Origin: Clostridiales bacterium
GTDB taxonomy: Bacteria > Bacillota > Clostridia > Christensenellales > Aristaeellaceae
NCBI GenBank assembly: GCA_015056205.1
Contig: SVGS01000007.1
Location: 62,001-126,000, forward strand
Length of the DNA: 64,000 bases
Reading direction: 5' to 3'
The notes under the pieces: model-generated
Database searches by the model: none
What the model saw: only the letters and a program-made list of their open reading frames with translations
What the model was told of the DNA's origin: nothing
Program-made: the position numbers and the translations under genes
Part shown: one piece after another, positions 8,189 to 16,438 of the stretch
Numbering within the stretch: the first letter of the stretch is position 1
Layout of the letters: each line of letters opens with the position of its first letter

Positions 8189-8888
8189 TGAGCAGGATAA
8201 CCTGCTCCGCACCCTTTCGGATCTGCGGGAGCACTGCCCGGAGATCGATCCGCTGGTGGTGAATGACTGCTCCACGGACGGGACGCCGGAGCTGCTGCGG
8301 AAGTATGATATCCCCCATCTGGATCTCGCCTCCAACCTCGGCATCGGCGGCGCGGTGCAGGCGGGCTATCTCTATGCCCGGCTGCGGGGATATGATATCG
8401 CCGTCCAGTTCGACGGGGACGGCCAGCATGACGCGGCCTATCTGGAAAAGCTGCTGGCCCCGGTCATTGGCGGGGACGCGGATATCGCCATCGGTTCCCG
8501 CTTTGTTGAAAAAGAGGGCTTCCAGAGCTCCGGCGCCCGCCGGGCGGGCATCGGCTTCCTGAGCCGGCTGATCCGGCTGCTCTGCGGGCTGCGGGTGCGG
8601 GATGTGACCAGCGGTATGCGGGCGGTCAACCGGCGCTTTATCGCCGAATACGCCGGCCACTATCCCCAGGATTATCCCGAGCCGGAGGCCATTCTCTATG
8701 CCGGGCTGCGGGGCGGCCGCGTGGCGGAGGTGCCCGTGAAAATGCGGGAGCGGGAGCGGGGCAAAAGCTCCATTTCCCCGCTGGGCTCGGTTTATTATAT
8801 GATCAAGGTTTCCCTGGCTCTGTTGATGGGCCGGATCAGCTGCGGCCGGGCGGAACGGCGCCGCGGCGGGGAAGGAGGACGGCCATGA
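8157..8888 (+). CDS. polyprenyl-phosphate glycosyltransferase (DPM1-like GT2)
   Basis: GT2 of 243 residues resembling dolichyl/undecaprenyl-phosphate sugar synthases. MKILAVIPAYNEQDNLLRTL opens the protein; VNDCSTDGTPELL (~38-50), FDGDGQHDAAYLEKL (DXD, ~86-100), IGSRF (~115) and TSGMRAVNRRFI (~150) are the class landmarks. Such enzymes charge a lipid phosphate with one sugar, which a GT-C enzyme then uses outside the membrane; the DUF2142 protein two genes on may be that partner. AAAGGGGG lies 8-9 bases before ATG 8157, which is inside the previous gene. There is no C-terminal membrane pair, unlike the ArnC-type enzyme at 29.5 kb; the DUF2304 neighbour may supply the anchor. Confidence 0.88.
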   Translation: MKILAVIPAYNEQDNLLRTLSDLREHCPEIDPLVVNDCSTDGTPELLRKYDIPHLDLASNLGIGGAVQAGYLYARLRGYDIAVQFDGDGQHDAAYLEKLLAPVIGGDADIAIGSRFVEKEGFQSSGARRAGIGFLSRLIRLLCGLRVRDVTSGMRAVNRRFIAEYAGHYPQDYPEPEAILYAGLRGGRVAEVPVKMRERERGKSSISPLGSVYYMIKVSLALLMGRISCGRAERRRGGEGGRP

Positions 8889-9277
8889 TTACCGGGCGGT
8901 TTCAGTTTTTCGCCATCGCGGCGGTGGCGCTCTTCTTCCTGCTGGTCTTCTTCCTCCTGAAAAAGAACCGGCTTTCCCTGCGCTACAGCCTGCTGTGGCT
9001 GCTGAGCGGGGTCATCATGCTGGTGCTGGCGTTGTTTCCCGGGCTGCTGGACCGGTTTGCCCGGCTCATCGGCATTTATTCCAGCGTCAACGCACTGTTC
9101 GCGGTCATCTTCTTCTGCGGCCTGATGCTGATGATCTCCTTCACGGTCATCGTCAGCCGGGAGAAGCAGGAGATCGTCCGGTCGATCCAGCGGACGGCGC
9201 TGCTGGAAAAACGGATTCAGGATCTGGAAAAGCGGATGCAGGATCTGGAAAAGCGCCCCGGGGAGGAACACGTATGA
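8885..9277 (+). CDS. DUF2304 membrane protein with coiled-coil tail
   Basis: 130-residue protein of the DUF2304 type, commonly found beside DPM1-like GT2 genes. Three hydrophobic segments (FFAIAAVALFFLLVFFLL; YSLLWLLSGVIMLVLALF; LFAVIFFCGLMLMISFTVIV) are followed by a charged tail predicted to be a coiled coil (LLEKRIQDLEKRMQDLEKR). Its function is not established; a membrane scaffold for the preceding transferase is an inference from gene pairing. The start ATGA overlaps the preceding stop, and its own stop overlaps the next start (ATGA at 9274), so three genes are translationally linked. The tail is encoded by a 21-bp tandem repeat. Confidence 0.82.
   Translation: MITGRFQFFAIAAVALFFLLVFFLLKKNRLSLRYSLLWLLSGVIMLVLALFPGLLDRFARLIGIYSSVNALFAVIFFCGLMLMISFTVIVSREKQEIVRSIQRTALLEKRIQDLEKRMQDLEKRPGEEHV
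9212..9253 (+). repeat. 21-bp tandem repeat encoding coiled-coil heptads
   Basis: Two copies of a 21-base unit (9212-9232 and 9233-9253) differ at one base (T/G at the sixth position). Each encodes RIQDLEK or RMQDLEK, one heptad of the DUF2304 tail. Confidence 0.9.
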
Positions 9278-10074
9278 TCTTTACGCCGGAAGACCATACC
9301 TTCGTCCTCTGCGCCTATGGGCAGAGCCCCTATCTGGAGGACTGCCTCCGCTCCCTGGCGGCGCAGCGGGTGCGCACCCGCTGCCTGATTGCGGCCGCGG
9401 CCCCGAGCCCCTTTCTGGAGCGGGCGGCGGCGCGTGCCGGCGTTCCCCTTCGGATCCGGAACGGGGAGCCGGGCATCGGCGCGGACTGGAATTTCGCCCT
9501 CTCCGTGGCGGAAACGCCCCTGGTCACCCTGGCGCATCAGGATGATCTGTATGATCCCGGCTACACGGAGGCGCTGCTGGCGGACCTGTCCGCCGCCCGG
9601 GATCCGATCCTCTGGTTCTGCGATTACGCCGAGCTGCGGAATGGTCAGCGGGTGGCGGATAACCGGAATCTGCGGATCAAGCGGATCCTGCTTTCCCCCC
9701 TGCGGCTTCGCCCCCTGTGGAACAGCCGCTTTGTCCGCCGCCGGATCCTGAGCCTGGGCAGCGCCATTTGCTGCCCGGCGGTCACCTATGTGCGGCCCCG
9801 GGTTGGGGAGAATCCTTTTTCCACGCAGATGAAGGTCGCCCTGGACTGGGATCAGTGGGAGCGGCAGAGCCGCCGGCGGGGCGCCTTTTGCTACCGGCCG
9901 GATGCGCTCATGCAGCATCGGGTGCATGAAGCCTCCGCGACCACGGCGATGATCGCGGATCACCGCCGGCGGGAGGAGGACGCGGCTATGTTCCGCCGCT
10001 TTTGGCCGGAGGGCATCGCCCGCTTTCTGGAGCGGCGCTATGCCCGCAGTGAGGATCAGAACCGTCTGGAGTAA
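9274..10074 (+). CDS. family 2 glycosyltransferase
   Basis: GT2-like protein of 266 residues, starting at the ATG that overlaps the preceding stop (ATGA), with GGGGAGGA ~8 bases upstream. The fold markers are FVLCAYGQSPYLEDCLRSL at the N-terminus and the short acidic motif LVTLAHQDDLYDPGY (~84-98), a DXD equivalent. The early nucleotide-binding loop is abbreviated: RCLIAAAAPSPFLERAAARA takes the place of the usual DDGSxD segment. That makes it an atypical GT2, with the conserved aspartates of the first motif absent. A basic C-terminal half follows. It most likely adds a sugar in the same pathway as its neighbours; loss of activity is possible but not shown. Confidence 0.78.
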   Translation: MIFTPEDHTFVLCAYGQSPYLEDCLRSLAAQRVRTRCLIAAAAPSPFLERAAARAGVPLRIRNGEPGIGADWNFALSVAETPLVTLAHQDDLYDPGYTEALLADLSAARDPILWFCDYAELRNGQRVADNRNLRIKRILLSPLRLRPLWNSRFVRRRILSLGSAICCPAVTYVRPRVGENPFSTQMKVALDWDQWERQSRRRGAFCYRPDALMQHRVHEASATTAMIADHRRREEDAAMFRRFWPEGIARFLERRYARSEDQNRLE

Positions 10075-10143
10075 GAGAAAGCCCCCCGTAACCATGGTGG
10101 GATTATATTCCTGCAAGGATAAATGAAGGAGAAACTGAATCAT

Positions 10144-11592
10144 ATGAAACGAAAGCCCTCCCCCTGCCCGGAGGCAAAGGCCTTCCTGTGGATCGCCCTG
10201 ATCGGCGGGCTGATCATTCTGCTGCTGACCCCGCCCATGACCGCCCCGGATGAGCAGGCACACTTTACCACCGTCTGGCCCATTGCCCATGCCCAGCCCC
10301 TGGCCCGGCCGGATGAGGGCGGCCGGCTGTACCGGATGCTGCCGGTCGAGTGGATCAGCTATCTGGAGGAATATCCGGACCGGCTCCTGGGCGTGGATAA
10401 TACCGAAAAGTTTACCTTCGAGGATTTCAAATACGGCCTCCTGCAGGCCCAGGTTTCCCTTCCGACGGAGCGGGTCTATGTGGCCGGGGTTTCCATGGGC
10501 TATCTGTTCTCCGCGGCGGGCATGAAGGCGGCCGCCTTCCTGGGCACCCGGGTCGGCGTTCCTTATCTGAACAGCGTTCTGGGCCAGCTCCTGGTCGGCC
10601 GCTTCTGTAATCTGCTGGTCTATGTAGCCCTGATTTACCTCGCCATACGGAAGCTTCCGCATTTCAGGCGCACCGCGCTCCTCCTGGGCTGTATGCCGAT
10701 GAGCCTGTACCTCGGCTGCAGCCTGAATTATGACGCGGTTCTGATCCCGGTCATGCTCTTTTTCGTCAGCCTGATTCTTTCCCTCTGCCGGGATCCGGAA
10801 AAGCCCCTCACCACCGGGGAGATCCTGCAGGTCTGTTTCTGCGCCTTCCTGCTGACGGGCATCAAGTATGCCTATGCCCCCCTGCTGCTCCTGCTGCTGG
10901 CGGTCCCCCGGACCAAATACGGTTCTCCGTCGCGCTTCGCGAAGTGCGCGGCGGCGGTGGTTTTTGCCGGCCTCCTGGGCTTTGTCCCCTCCTGGCTCCA
11001 GAATTCCCTGGGCATCGTCATGACCCCCACCGCCAATATGGCCGCCACCGCGGCGGAGGAGCAGGCGGCCTACCTGAGAAACCATCCGGATGTTGTGCCT
11101 CAGTTGGTGGGAAATACCATCGCGGCCCGGGGCAGCTCCTGGCTGCTCAGCTTCTGGGGGGTGCTGGGCTGGCTGGATGTGCATATCCCCACATACCTGG
11201 TGATCCCCGGCCTGGTGATCCTCTTCCTCAGCGCGGTCCAGGAGGGCTGTACCTTTGAGCTCTGGCGGGGCCGGCGCTGGAAAAATCTCCTCCCCCTGCT
11301 GGGCGCCGGCGTAACCGTCGCCGGCATCGCGGTGGTCATGTATGTGGAGCATACCACTCTCTTCCATCCGGTGGGCAATCCGATTATTGAGGGCATTCAG
11401 GGGCGGTATTTTATTCCCCTCTTCCTGCCGGTGGTGCTGGGTCTGTCCAATGCTTGGCTGAAAAAGGTGCCGGCCCTCTCCGGCCCCGGCCTGGAAAAGG
11501 GAGCCCGGATCGCGGCGATTGTCTGGAGCGCCTGCTGCGCCGGCATCACGATCGCCGTCCTTCTCCTTCGTTACTGGCTCCCCACAATTTGA
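10144..11592 (+). CDS. DUF2142 polytopic membrane protein (GT-C-like)
   Basis: About 482 residues with 10 or more hydrophobic segments. Directly after the first membrane helix comes PPMTAPDEQAHFTTVWPIAH (~35-54), the signature PDE-x-HF loop of DUF2142; acidic residues in the first external loop are typical of GT-C enzymes that use lipid-phosphate sugars. The pairing with a DPM1-like GT2 and DUF2304 suggests it transfers the lipid-carried sugar to an extracellular acceptor; this is an inference. Start: AAGGAG (10126-10131) favours ATG 10144 over ATG 10123, which has only 3 bases to its nearest AAGGA. The stop TGA (11590-11592) lies inside a direct repeat that flanks the palindromic repeat cluster. 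Confidence 0.8.
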   Translation: MKRKPSPCPEAKAFLWIALIGGLIILLLTPPMTAPDEQAHFTTVWPIAHAQPLARPDEGGRLYRMLPVEWISYLEEYPDRLLGVDNTEKFTFEDFKYGLLQAQVSLPTERVYVAGVSMGYLFSAAGMKAAAFLGTRVGVPYLNSVLGQLLVGRFCNLLVYVALIYLAIRKLPHFRRTALLLGCMPMSLYLGCSLNYDAVLIPVMLFFVSLILSLCRDPEKPLTTGEILQVCFCAFLLTGIKYAYAPLLLLLLAVPRTKYGSPSRFAKCAAAVVFAGLLGFVPSWLQNSLGIVMTPTANMAATAAEEQAAYLRNHPDVVPQLVGNTIAARGSSWLLSFWGVLGWLDVHIPTYLVIPGLVILFLSAVQEGCTFELWRGRRWKNLLPLLGAGVTVAGIAVVMYVEHTTLFHPVGNPIIEGIQGRYFIPLFLPVVLGLSNAWLKKVPALSGPGLEKGARIAAIVWSACCAGITIAVLLLRYWLPTI

Positions 11593-11859
11593 CGCCCAGG
11601 GAGACAGGGGACGGTTTTCTGGGAGACTGGGGACGGCTCTCAGGGAGACTGGGGACGGTTTTCAGGGAGACAGGGGACGGTTTTCTGGGAGACTGGGGAC
11701 GGCTCTCTGGGAGACTGGGGACGGTTTTCTGTCTCCATTTTAATGGAGACTGAGAACTGTCCCCTGTCTCCCTGTCTCTGAGAACTGTCCCCTGTCTCCC
11801 ACGTCCTCTGTCTCCCTGTCTCTGAGACCTATCCCCTGTCTCCCCACGATTTGACGCCC
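11578..11859. repeat. palindromic cluster of 22-bp repeats with flanking direct repeats
   Basis: Six head-to-tail 22-bp units start at 11599, 11621, 11643, 11665, 11687 and 11709 (consensus GGGAGACWGGGGACGGYTYTCW). They are followed by the perfect inverted pair GTCTCCATT/AATGGAGAC (11731-11750). Inverted copies then run at 11751-11772 and 11779-11800, with a decayed copy at 11823-11844, spaced by TGTCTC. The whole can fold into a long hairpin. TCCCCAC(A/G)ATTTGACGCCC occurs on both sides (left copy ~11579-11597, right copy ~11841-11859). It resembles the small non-coding repeat elements scattered in some Clostridia; no ORF is present. It may also end or attenuate transcription. Confidence 0.88.
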
Positions 11860-11879
11860 TGCGGGGGATGTTGTATAAT
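11851..11879 (+). promoter_or_regulatory. strong promoter for the Wzz-PglF operon
   Basis: TTGACG (11851-11856), a 17-base spacer and TATAAT (11874-11879), close to consensus. The -35 box is part of the right-hand copy of the direct repeat flanking the 22-bp repeat cluster. The left copy has the same TTTGACGCCC but no -10 at the right distance. Confidence 0.85.
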
Positions 11880-11938
11880 ATATACTGTATGCCTGTGGGT
11901 TTATCCGCGGGATGGATCACATGATGGGAGGATCATGC

Positions 11939-13300
11939 ATGGAAACCAGGCTTCGGGGGGGCGTAGAGGTTAACCTGAAGGATATGTTCTTTCATATCCT
12001 GTATCACTGGCGCAGCATCCTGATCATGCTGCTGGTCGGAACGTTTGCGTTCGGCTATTATCAGTATTATTCCATTGAGTCGGTGCATGCCAAAGGGGAG
12101 CTGACGGCGGCCGAGAAGCAGTATGAGACGGATCTGCAGGCCTATGATGCTTCCGTGGCCACCAGCCGTCAGGCCATCCGCAACTACCGGAATCTGCTGG
12201 AAAACCGCAGGGATTATCTGGATCATTCCCTGCTGCTGCAGCTGAACCCGGCCGAGGTTTTCCAGGCGACCCGGGTGTATCTGATCAAGCTGGCCGACAG
12301 CGTGAATGATAAGCTGCATGCCGGCATGAGCGGGGATCCGGCGGATTATCTGATCAATGTGTATAACGGCGCCTTTGATAATATCCTCTCCGATCAGGAG
12401 ATGGAGGAGGTTTTCGGTACCGATAATCTGGCCTATGTCCGTGAAGTGGCAAAGGTGGAATGCAATGCCGATTTCAATACGGTCACGGTTACGATCCTCG
12501 CGCCGAGTGAGGAGGTCGCGAAGAAGCAGCTGGCCTATCTGGCCCGCTATGTGGAGAATCTGAAGGTGAAGGCGGATGCGGTCTATCATCATGATCTGGA
12601 GATCGTGCGGGACGGCGTCTTTACTGTTACCCGGATGGATCTGGGCCAGACCCGTACCAATGTGTCCGCGGATATTGAGTCCTATCAGAAGGCGCTGAAC
12701 CGGAATCTGGAGAACGTGGCCAGCGGGGCTCCCGGCAAGCCCGGTACCGGCATCAAGAAGATGGCCTTCTTCGGCTTCCTGATTGCCCTGGCCTTCAGCC
12801 TGCTGCTTTTCGGCATTCAGTATGTGGCCGCCGGCCGCTTCCATGAGTGCCGGGATCTGACCGCCCGTTATCAGCTGCCGGTCTACGGCGAGCTGGTGCA
12901 TTCCCGCGCCTGGAATCATCATCCGGGCAAGCTGGTGGACCGCCTGCTGGAAAACTGGGAGTTCCGGAAAAAGATGCGCAACCGGGATACGGTTTATGAT
13001 ACCCTGGCCGCCCTGATCCGGGACCGGATGGCGTCTGGGAATCTGCTGATTACCGGCACCCTGCCGACGGAGAAGATGAAGCCCCTGGCGGAAGCGCTGA
13101 AGTCCCGCCTGCCTGATGGGCCGGAAATCACGGTCCGCGGCAACCTGGCCAATGACAGCGAAACGCTGACCGAAGCCTCGAAGGCGGACGCGGTGATCGT
13201 GGTGGAGGAGATGCACGTGTCCCGGGTCAAGGATGTGGACCGGATCGCGGAGTTGCTCTCCATTGGCGATGCCAACGCGATTGGATTTATCACGATCTGA
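11939..13300 (+). CDS. Wzz-like chain-length protein with degenerate kinase-like tail
   Basis: About 453 residues. It has a first membrane helix near residues 25-45 (SILIMLLVGTFAFGYYQYY), a largely helical extracytoplasmic domain of ~225 residues, a second helix at ~275-300 (KMAFFGFLIALAFSLLLFG), and ~155 cytoplasmic residues. Polysaccharide co-polymerases of this topology set chain length. The tail has the outline of a BY-kinase: NLLITGTLPTEKMKPLAEAL where a Walker A would be, and ADAVIVVEEMHVSRVKDVDR where the late strand would be. It lacks the Gly-Lys-Ser/Thr loop, so it is probably inactive. No BY-kinase or phosphatase partner is seen in the window. Start: GGGAGG (11926-11931), 7 bases before ATG 11939. 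Strong promoter at 11851. Confidence 0.78.
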   Translation: METRLRGGVEVNLKDMFFHILYHWRSILIMLLVGTFAFGYYQYYSIESVHAKGELTAAEKQYETDLQAYDASVATSRQAIRNYRNLLENRRDYLDHSLLLQLNPAEVFQATRVYLIKLADSVNDKLHAGMSGDPADYLINVYNGAFDNILSDQEMEEVFGTDNLAYVREVAKVECNADFNTVTVTILAPSEEVAKKQLAYLARYVENLKVKADAVYHHDLEIVRDGVFTVTRMDLGQTRTNVSADIESYQKALNRNLENVASGAPGKPGTGIKKMAFFGFLIALAFSLLLFGIQYVAAGRFHECRDLTARYQLPVYGELVHSRAWNHHPGKLVDRLLENWEFRKKMRNRDTVYDTLAALIRDRMASGNLLITGTLPTEKMKPLAEALKSRLPDGPEITVRGNLANDSETLTEASKADAVIVVEEMHVSRVKDVDRIAELLSIGDANAIGFITI

Positions 13301-13444
13301 AGCGCGGTCGTCCCCGCGGTGGTCCTGCCGGGGGAGGAAAAAGCGCTGAACACAGGGAAAGCCGGCCTGCGAAGCGGAGAGGAATGCCGCTTGGCGGGCG
13401 GAGCTTTGCCTGAAGATCGGGGGAAAGGAGGCCGGAAGAAACCG

Positions 13445-15400
13445 GTGAGCACGAAGGGAAAAGGAAGAAAGCTGGAGCACTGGCAGATGATTTCGATCCT
13501 GCTGGCGGTCTATGATTTTCTTTCGATTTGCGCGGCGTATTTTCTGGCCCTCTGGCTCCGTTTTGACGGGGTCTTCAGCGAAATCCCCCGGGAGTTTCTG
13601 AATCCTTATCTTTCCTTTATTGTCCCCTTTGCCTTCGGCGCCCTGATCTGCTTTTACTTCCTCCGGATGTATAACAGCATGTGGCGCTTCGCCGGCTCGG
13701 CGGACTTTGTCCGGGTCTTCGGGGTTTCCTTCCTGGTTTCCCTGCTCCATGCGGCCTTGATCACGGTCTGCTGCGGCCGTATGCCGATTTCCTATTATAT
13801 TCTCGGCGCCGGCTTCCAGTTCACCTTTCTGGCGATCCCCCGCTTCGGCTTCCGCATTGTCCAGCTCCTGCGCTCCCGTACGGAGGTGGCGCCCGGCGGC
13901 AAGCGGATTATGCTGATCGGCGCGGGTTCCGCGGGCCAGCTGATCCTGAAGGATATCAATCAGGCCCGGGAGATTCATGATTCCGTGGTCTGTATTATTG
14001 ATGATAATCCGAATAAATGGCAGCGCTGGCTGGATGGGGTGCCGATCGTCGGCGGCCGGGAGGAAATCCTCCGGGCGGTGCAGGAATATCATGTGAATCA
14101 GATCTTCCTGGCCATCCCCAGCGCCACGGCGCAGCAGAAGCGGGATATCCTGGCGATCTGCAATGAAACGGACTGCGATGTCAAGCAGCTCCCCGGCATG
14201 TATCAGCTGGTCACCGGTGAGGTTACCGTCAGCGATATGAAGGATGTCTCCGTGGAGGATCTGCTGGGCCGGGAGCCGGTGAAGGCGGATCTCCAGGAGG
14301 TCTTTCAGCAGATTAACGGCAGGGTCGTCCTGGTCACCGGTGGCGGCGGATCCATCGGATCCGAGCTCTGCCGCCAGATCGCGGCCCACCGGCCGAAGCG
14401 CCTGGTCATCGTGGATATTTATGAGAATAATGCCTATGCCATCCAGCTGGAGCTGAAGGAAAAATATCCGGATCTCGCGCTGGATACCCTGATCGCTTCG
14501 GTCCGGGACAGCCGGCGCATGTTTCAGATCTTTGAAACGTACAGGCCCCAGATTGTCTATCATGCCGCGGCCCATAAGCATGTGCCCCTGATGGAGGACA
14601 GCCCCTGTGAATCCATCAAGAATAATGTCCTGGGCACCTATAAAACCGCCTATGCCGCCATGCTCCACGGCTGCGAGCGCTTCGTCCTGATTTCGACGGA
14701 TAAGGCGGTCAATCCCACCAATGTCATGGGGGCCTCGAAGCGCCTGTGTGAGATGGTGGTCCAGTCCTTTGATGCCCGGATCAAGGCTGGCCGGGCGGCG
14801 GATATTCCGCAGCTCTTTACCCATGAGGCCGGCCGGCCGATGAAGGCGGAGGGCTTCGATTTTGCCTCGGTGCGCACGGAGTTTGTGGCGGTCCGCTTCG
14901 GCAATGTCCTGGGAAGCAACGGTTCCGTGATCCCGATCTTCCGCCGCCAGATTGAGCACGGCGGTCCGGTCACCGTTACCCATCCGGATATTATTCGTTA
15001 TTTCATGACGATCCCGGAGGCGGTCAGCCTGGTCATGCTGGCCGGCACCTACGCGAAGGGCGGCGAAATCTTCGTCCTGGATATGGGCAGCCCGGTGAAA
15101 ATCGATACCCTGGCCCGGAATCTGATCCGCCTCTCCGGCTTCAAGCCGGATGTGGATATTAAGATCGAGTATACCGGCCTCCGTCCCGGCGAAAAGCTGT
15201 ATGAGGAAAAGCTCATGGCGGAGGAAGGCCTCCAGAAGACGGAAAACGACCTGATCCATATCGGCAATCCCGTTCATTTTGACGAGAAAGCCTTCCTGGA
15301 GAACCTGAAGGGCCTGATGGCGGCGGCCTATGCCAACCGGGAGGATATCCGCGATCTGCTGATCGCGATGGTGGATACCTATCACCCCGCGATGGACTAA
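13445..15400 (+). CDS. UDP-sugar 4,6-dehydratase, PglF/WbpM/CapD-like
   Basis: Membrane-anchored NDP-sugar dehydratase of about 651 residues. Four N-terminal helices are followed by a first Rossmann domain (IMLIGAGSAGQLILKDI, ~155-171), then the catalytic SDR domain with VLVTGGGGSIGSELCRQI (~295-312), HAAAHKHVPLME and STDKAVNPTNVMGASKR (~415-431), the PglF/WbpM version of the active site. It probably converts UDP-GlcNAc to UDP-4-keto-6-deoxy-GlcNAc, the substrate of the aminotransferase two genes on. GTG 13445 is chosen because the long-family N-terminus begins there and GGAAAGGAGG lies ~13 bases upstream; the spacing is long, so the start is uncertain. The ~140 bases before it hold no other gene. 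Confidence 0.9.
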   Translation: MSTKGKGRKLEHWQMISILLAVYDFLSICAAYFLALWLRFDGVFSEIPREFLNPYLSFIVPFAFGALICFYFLRMYNSMWRFAGSADFVRVFGVSFLVSLLHAALITVCCGRMPISYYILGAGFQFTFLAIPRFGFRIVQLLRSRTEVAPGGKRIMLIGAGSAGQLILKDINQAREIHDSVVCIIDDNPNKWQRWLDGVPIVGGREEILRAVQEYHVNQIFLAIPSATAQQKRDILAICNETDCDVKQLPGMYQLVTGEVTVSDMKDVSVEDLLGREPVKADLQEVFQQINGRVVLVTGGGGSIGSELCRQIAAHRPKRLVIVDIYENNAYAIQLELKEKYPDLALDTLIASVRDSRRMFQIFETYRPQIVYHAAAHKHVPLMEDSPCESIKNNVLGTYKTAYAAMLHGCERFVLISTDKAVNPTNVMGASKRLCEMVVQSFDARIKAGRAADIPQLFTHEAGRPMKAEGFDFASVRTEFVAVRFGNVLGSNGSVIPIFRRQIEHGGPVTVTHPDIIRYFMTIPEAVSLVMLAGTYAKGGEIFVLDMGSPVKIDTLARNLIRLSGFKPDVDIKIEYTGLRPGEKLYEEKLMAEEGLQKTENDLIHIGNPVHFDEKAFLENLKGLMAAAYANREDIRDLLIAMVDTYHPAMD

Positions 15401-15421
15401 GCGTGCGTGGAGTAAATGGCG

Positions 15422-16414
15422 ATGAAGAAATTCTGGAAGAATCTGGGCGATGATCTGTGGATCGTCCTGCTGGATGTCGTGGCGGTGAACGCGGCCTATG
15501 TGCTGGCGCTGCTGATTCGCTTTTATGTGAATTTTGAGTTCCGGCCTTCGGTGAATTATTATCTCACGGACTGGCTCCGTTTTACCCCCTTCTATACGGT
15601 GCTGTGTATTCTGGTCTTCGCCCTGTTCCGCCTCTATGGCGGCATGTGGCGCTATGCCGGCATTAATGATATGAACCGGATTATCGCGGCGAACGCGGTC
15701 ACGGTGGTGATCCAGGTCCTGGGAACCCTGATCGTGCTTGGCTTCCGGCGCCGCATGCCCTTTACGTATTATATCATCGGCGCGGTGCTGCAGTTCCTGA
15801 TGATTGCCCTGATCCGCTTCGGCTACCGCATGCTTCTGGTGGAAAAGAACCGGATCAGCCGCCGCAGGACGGAGGCCGTGCCGGCGGTGGTCGTCGGCTC
15901 CGGGGAAATGGCCCGCCGGGCGATCCGGTATCTGGAAGAAAACTCCGCCTGCCGGGTGAAGGCGGTGGTGGATCCGGCCGGGGCGGGCAAGAATCTGGAC
16001 GGCGTCCCCGTGGTGGAAGACTGGAAAAAGGCGATGAAGTCCGCCCGCATGGTCGTGGTGGCCGATCCCCGGATGCCGGAGGAAACCCGGAAGGAGATCC
16101 GGAAGGCTGCCGAGGCGGAGAAGCTGGAGTGGCAGGATGTGACCGGCTTCCTGAGTAATCTGGGCGGCCGGGTCTCCCTGACCGCGTTGCTGGAGCTGGC
16201 CGAAGGGCCGGTGACCGTCAGTCAGGATGGAAAGGAAACGGTGTATTCCGGCGGGGAGGAAGCCCTCTCCGCGGTCACGGGCCGCCGGGAGATCGTCGCG
16301 GTTCGGAATCTGACGGTGGATCTGGCCGCGCCGGGCCAGGTTGCCGCCGCTGGGGATGAGTCCTGGGCCCGGCAGCATCAGCAGGAAACCGGAGAGGAAA
16401 TCAGCTTCTTCTGA
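15422..16414 (+). CDS. truncated PglF/CapD-like membrane protein without the SDR domain
   Basis: About 330 residues matching only the N-terminal half of the preceding dehydratase: four helices (DDLWIVLLDVVAVNAAYVLA..., FRLYGGMWRYAGINDMNRII) and a Rossmann domain (AVVVGSGEMARRAIRYLEE). It then continues into about 110 residues of its own (GFLSNLGGRVSLTALLELAE). The catalytic SDR domain with its GxxGxxG and Lys motifs is absent, so it cannot be a dehydratase alone. It is not obviously decayed: the reading frame is intact, GGAG lies 9 bases before ATG 15422, and codon use matches its neighbours. Possibilities are a regulatory or scaffolding subunit of the dehydratase, or a binding-only paralogue. 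The family half is secure, the function unknown. Confidence 0.75.
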   Translation: MKKFWKNLGDDLWIVLLDVVAVNAAYVLALLIRFYVNFEFRPSVNYYLTDWLRFTPFYTVLCILVFALFRLYGGMWRYAGINDMNRIIAANAVTVVIQVLGTLIVLGFRRRMPFTYYIIGAVLQFLMIALIRFGYRMLLVEKNRISRRRTEAVPAVVVGSGEMARRAIRYLEENSACRVKAVVDPAGAGKNLDGVPVVEDWKKAMKSARMVVVADPRMPEETRKEIRKAAEAEKLEWQDVTGFLSNLGGRVSLTALLELAEGPVTVSQDGKETVYSGGEEALSAVTGRREIVAVRNLTVDLAAPGQVAAAGDESWARQHQQETGEEISFF

Positions 16415-16438
16415 GGCAGCTTTTTCTGAGGAAAGAGA

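Noticed and set aside
11599..11845. CRISPR-like reading of the 22-bp repeats
   Set aside because: Direct units abut with no spacers, and the second half is inverted; no cas genes are present.
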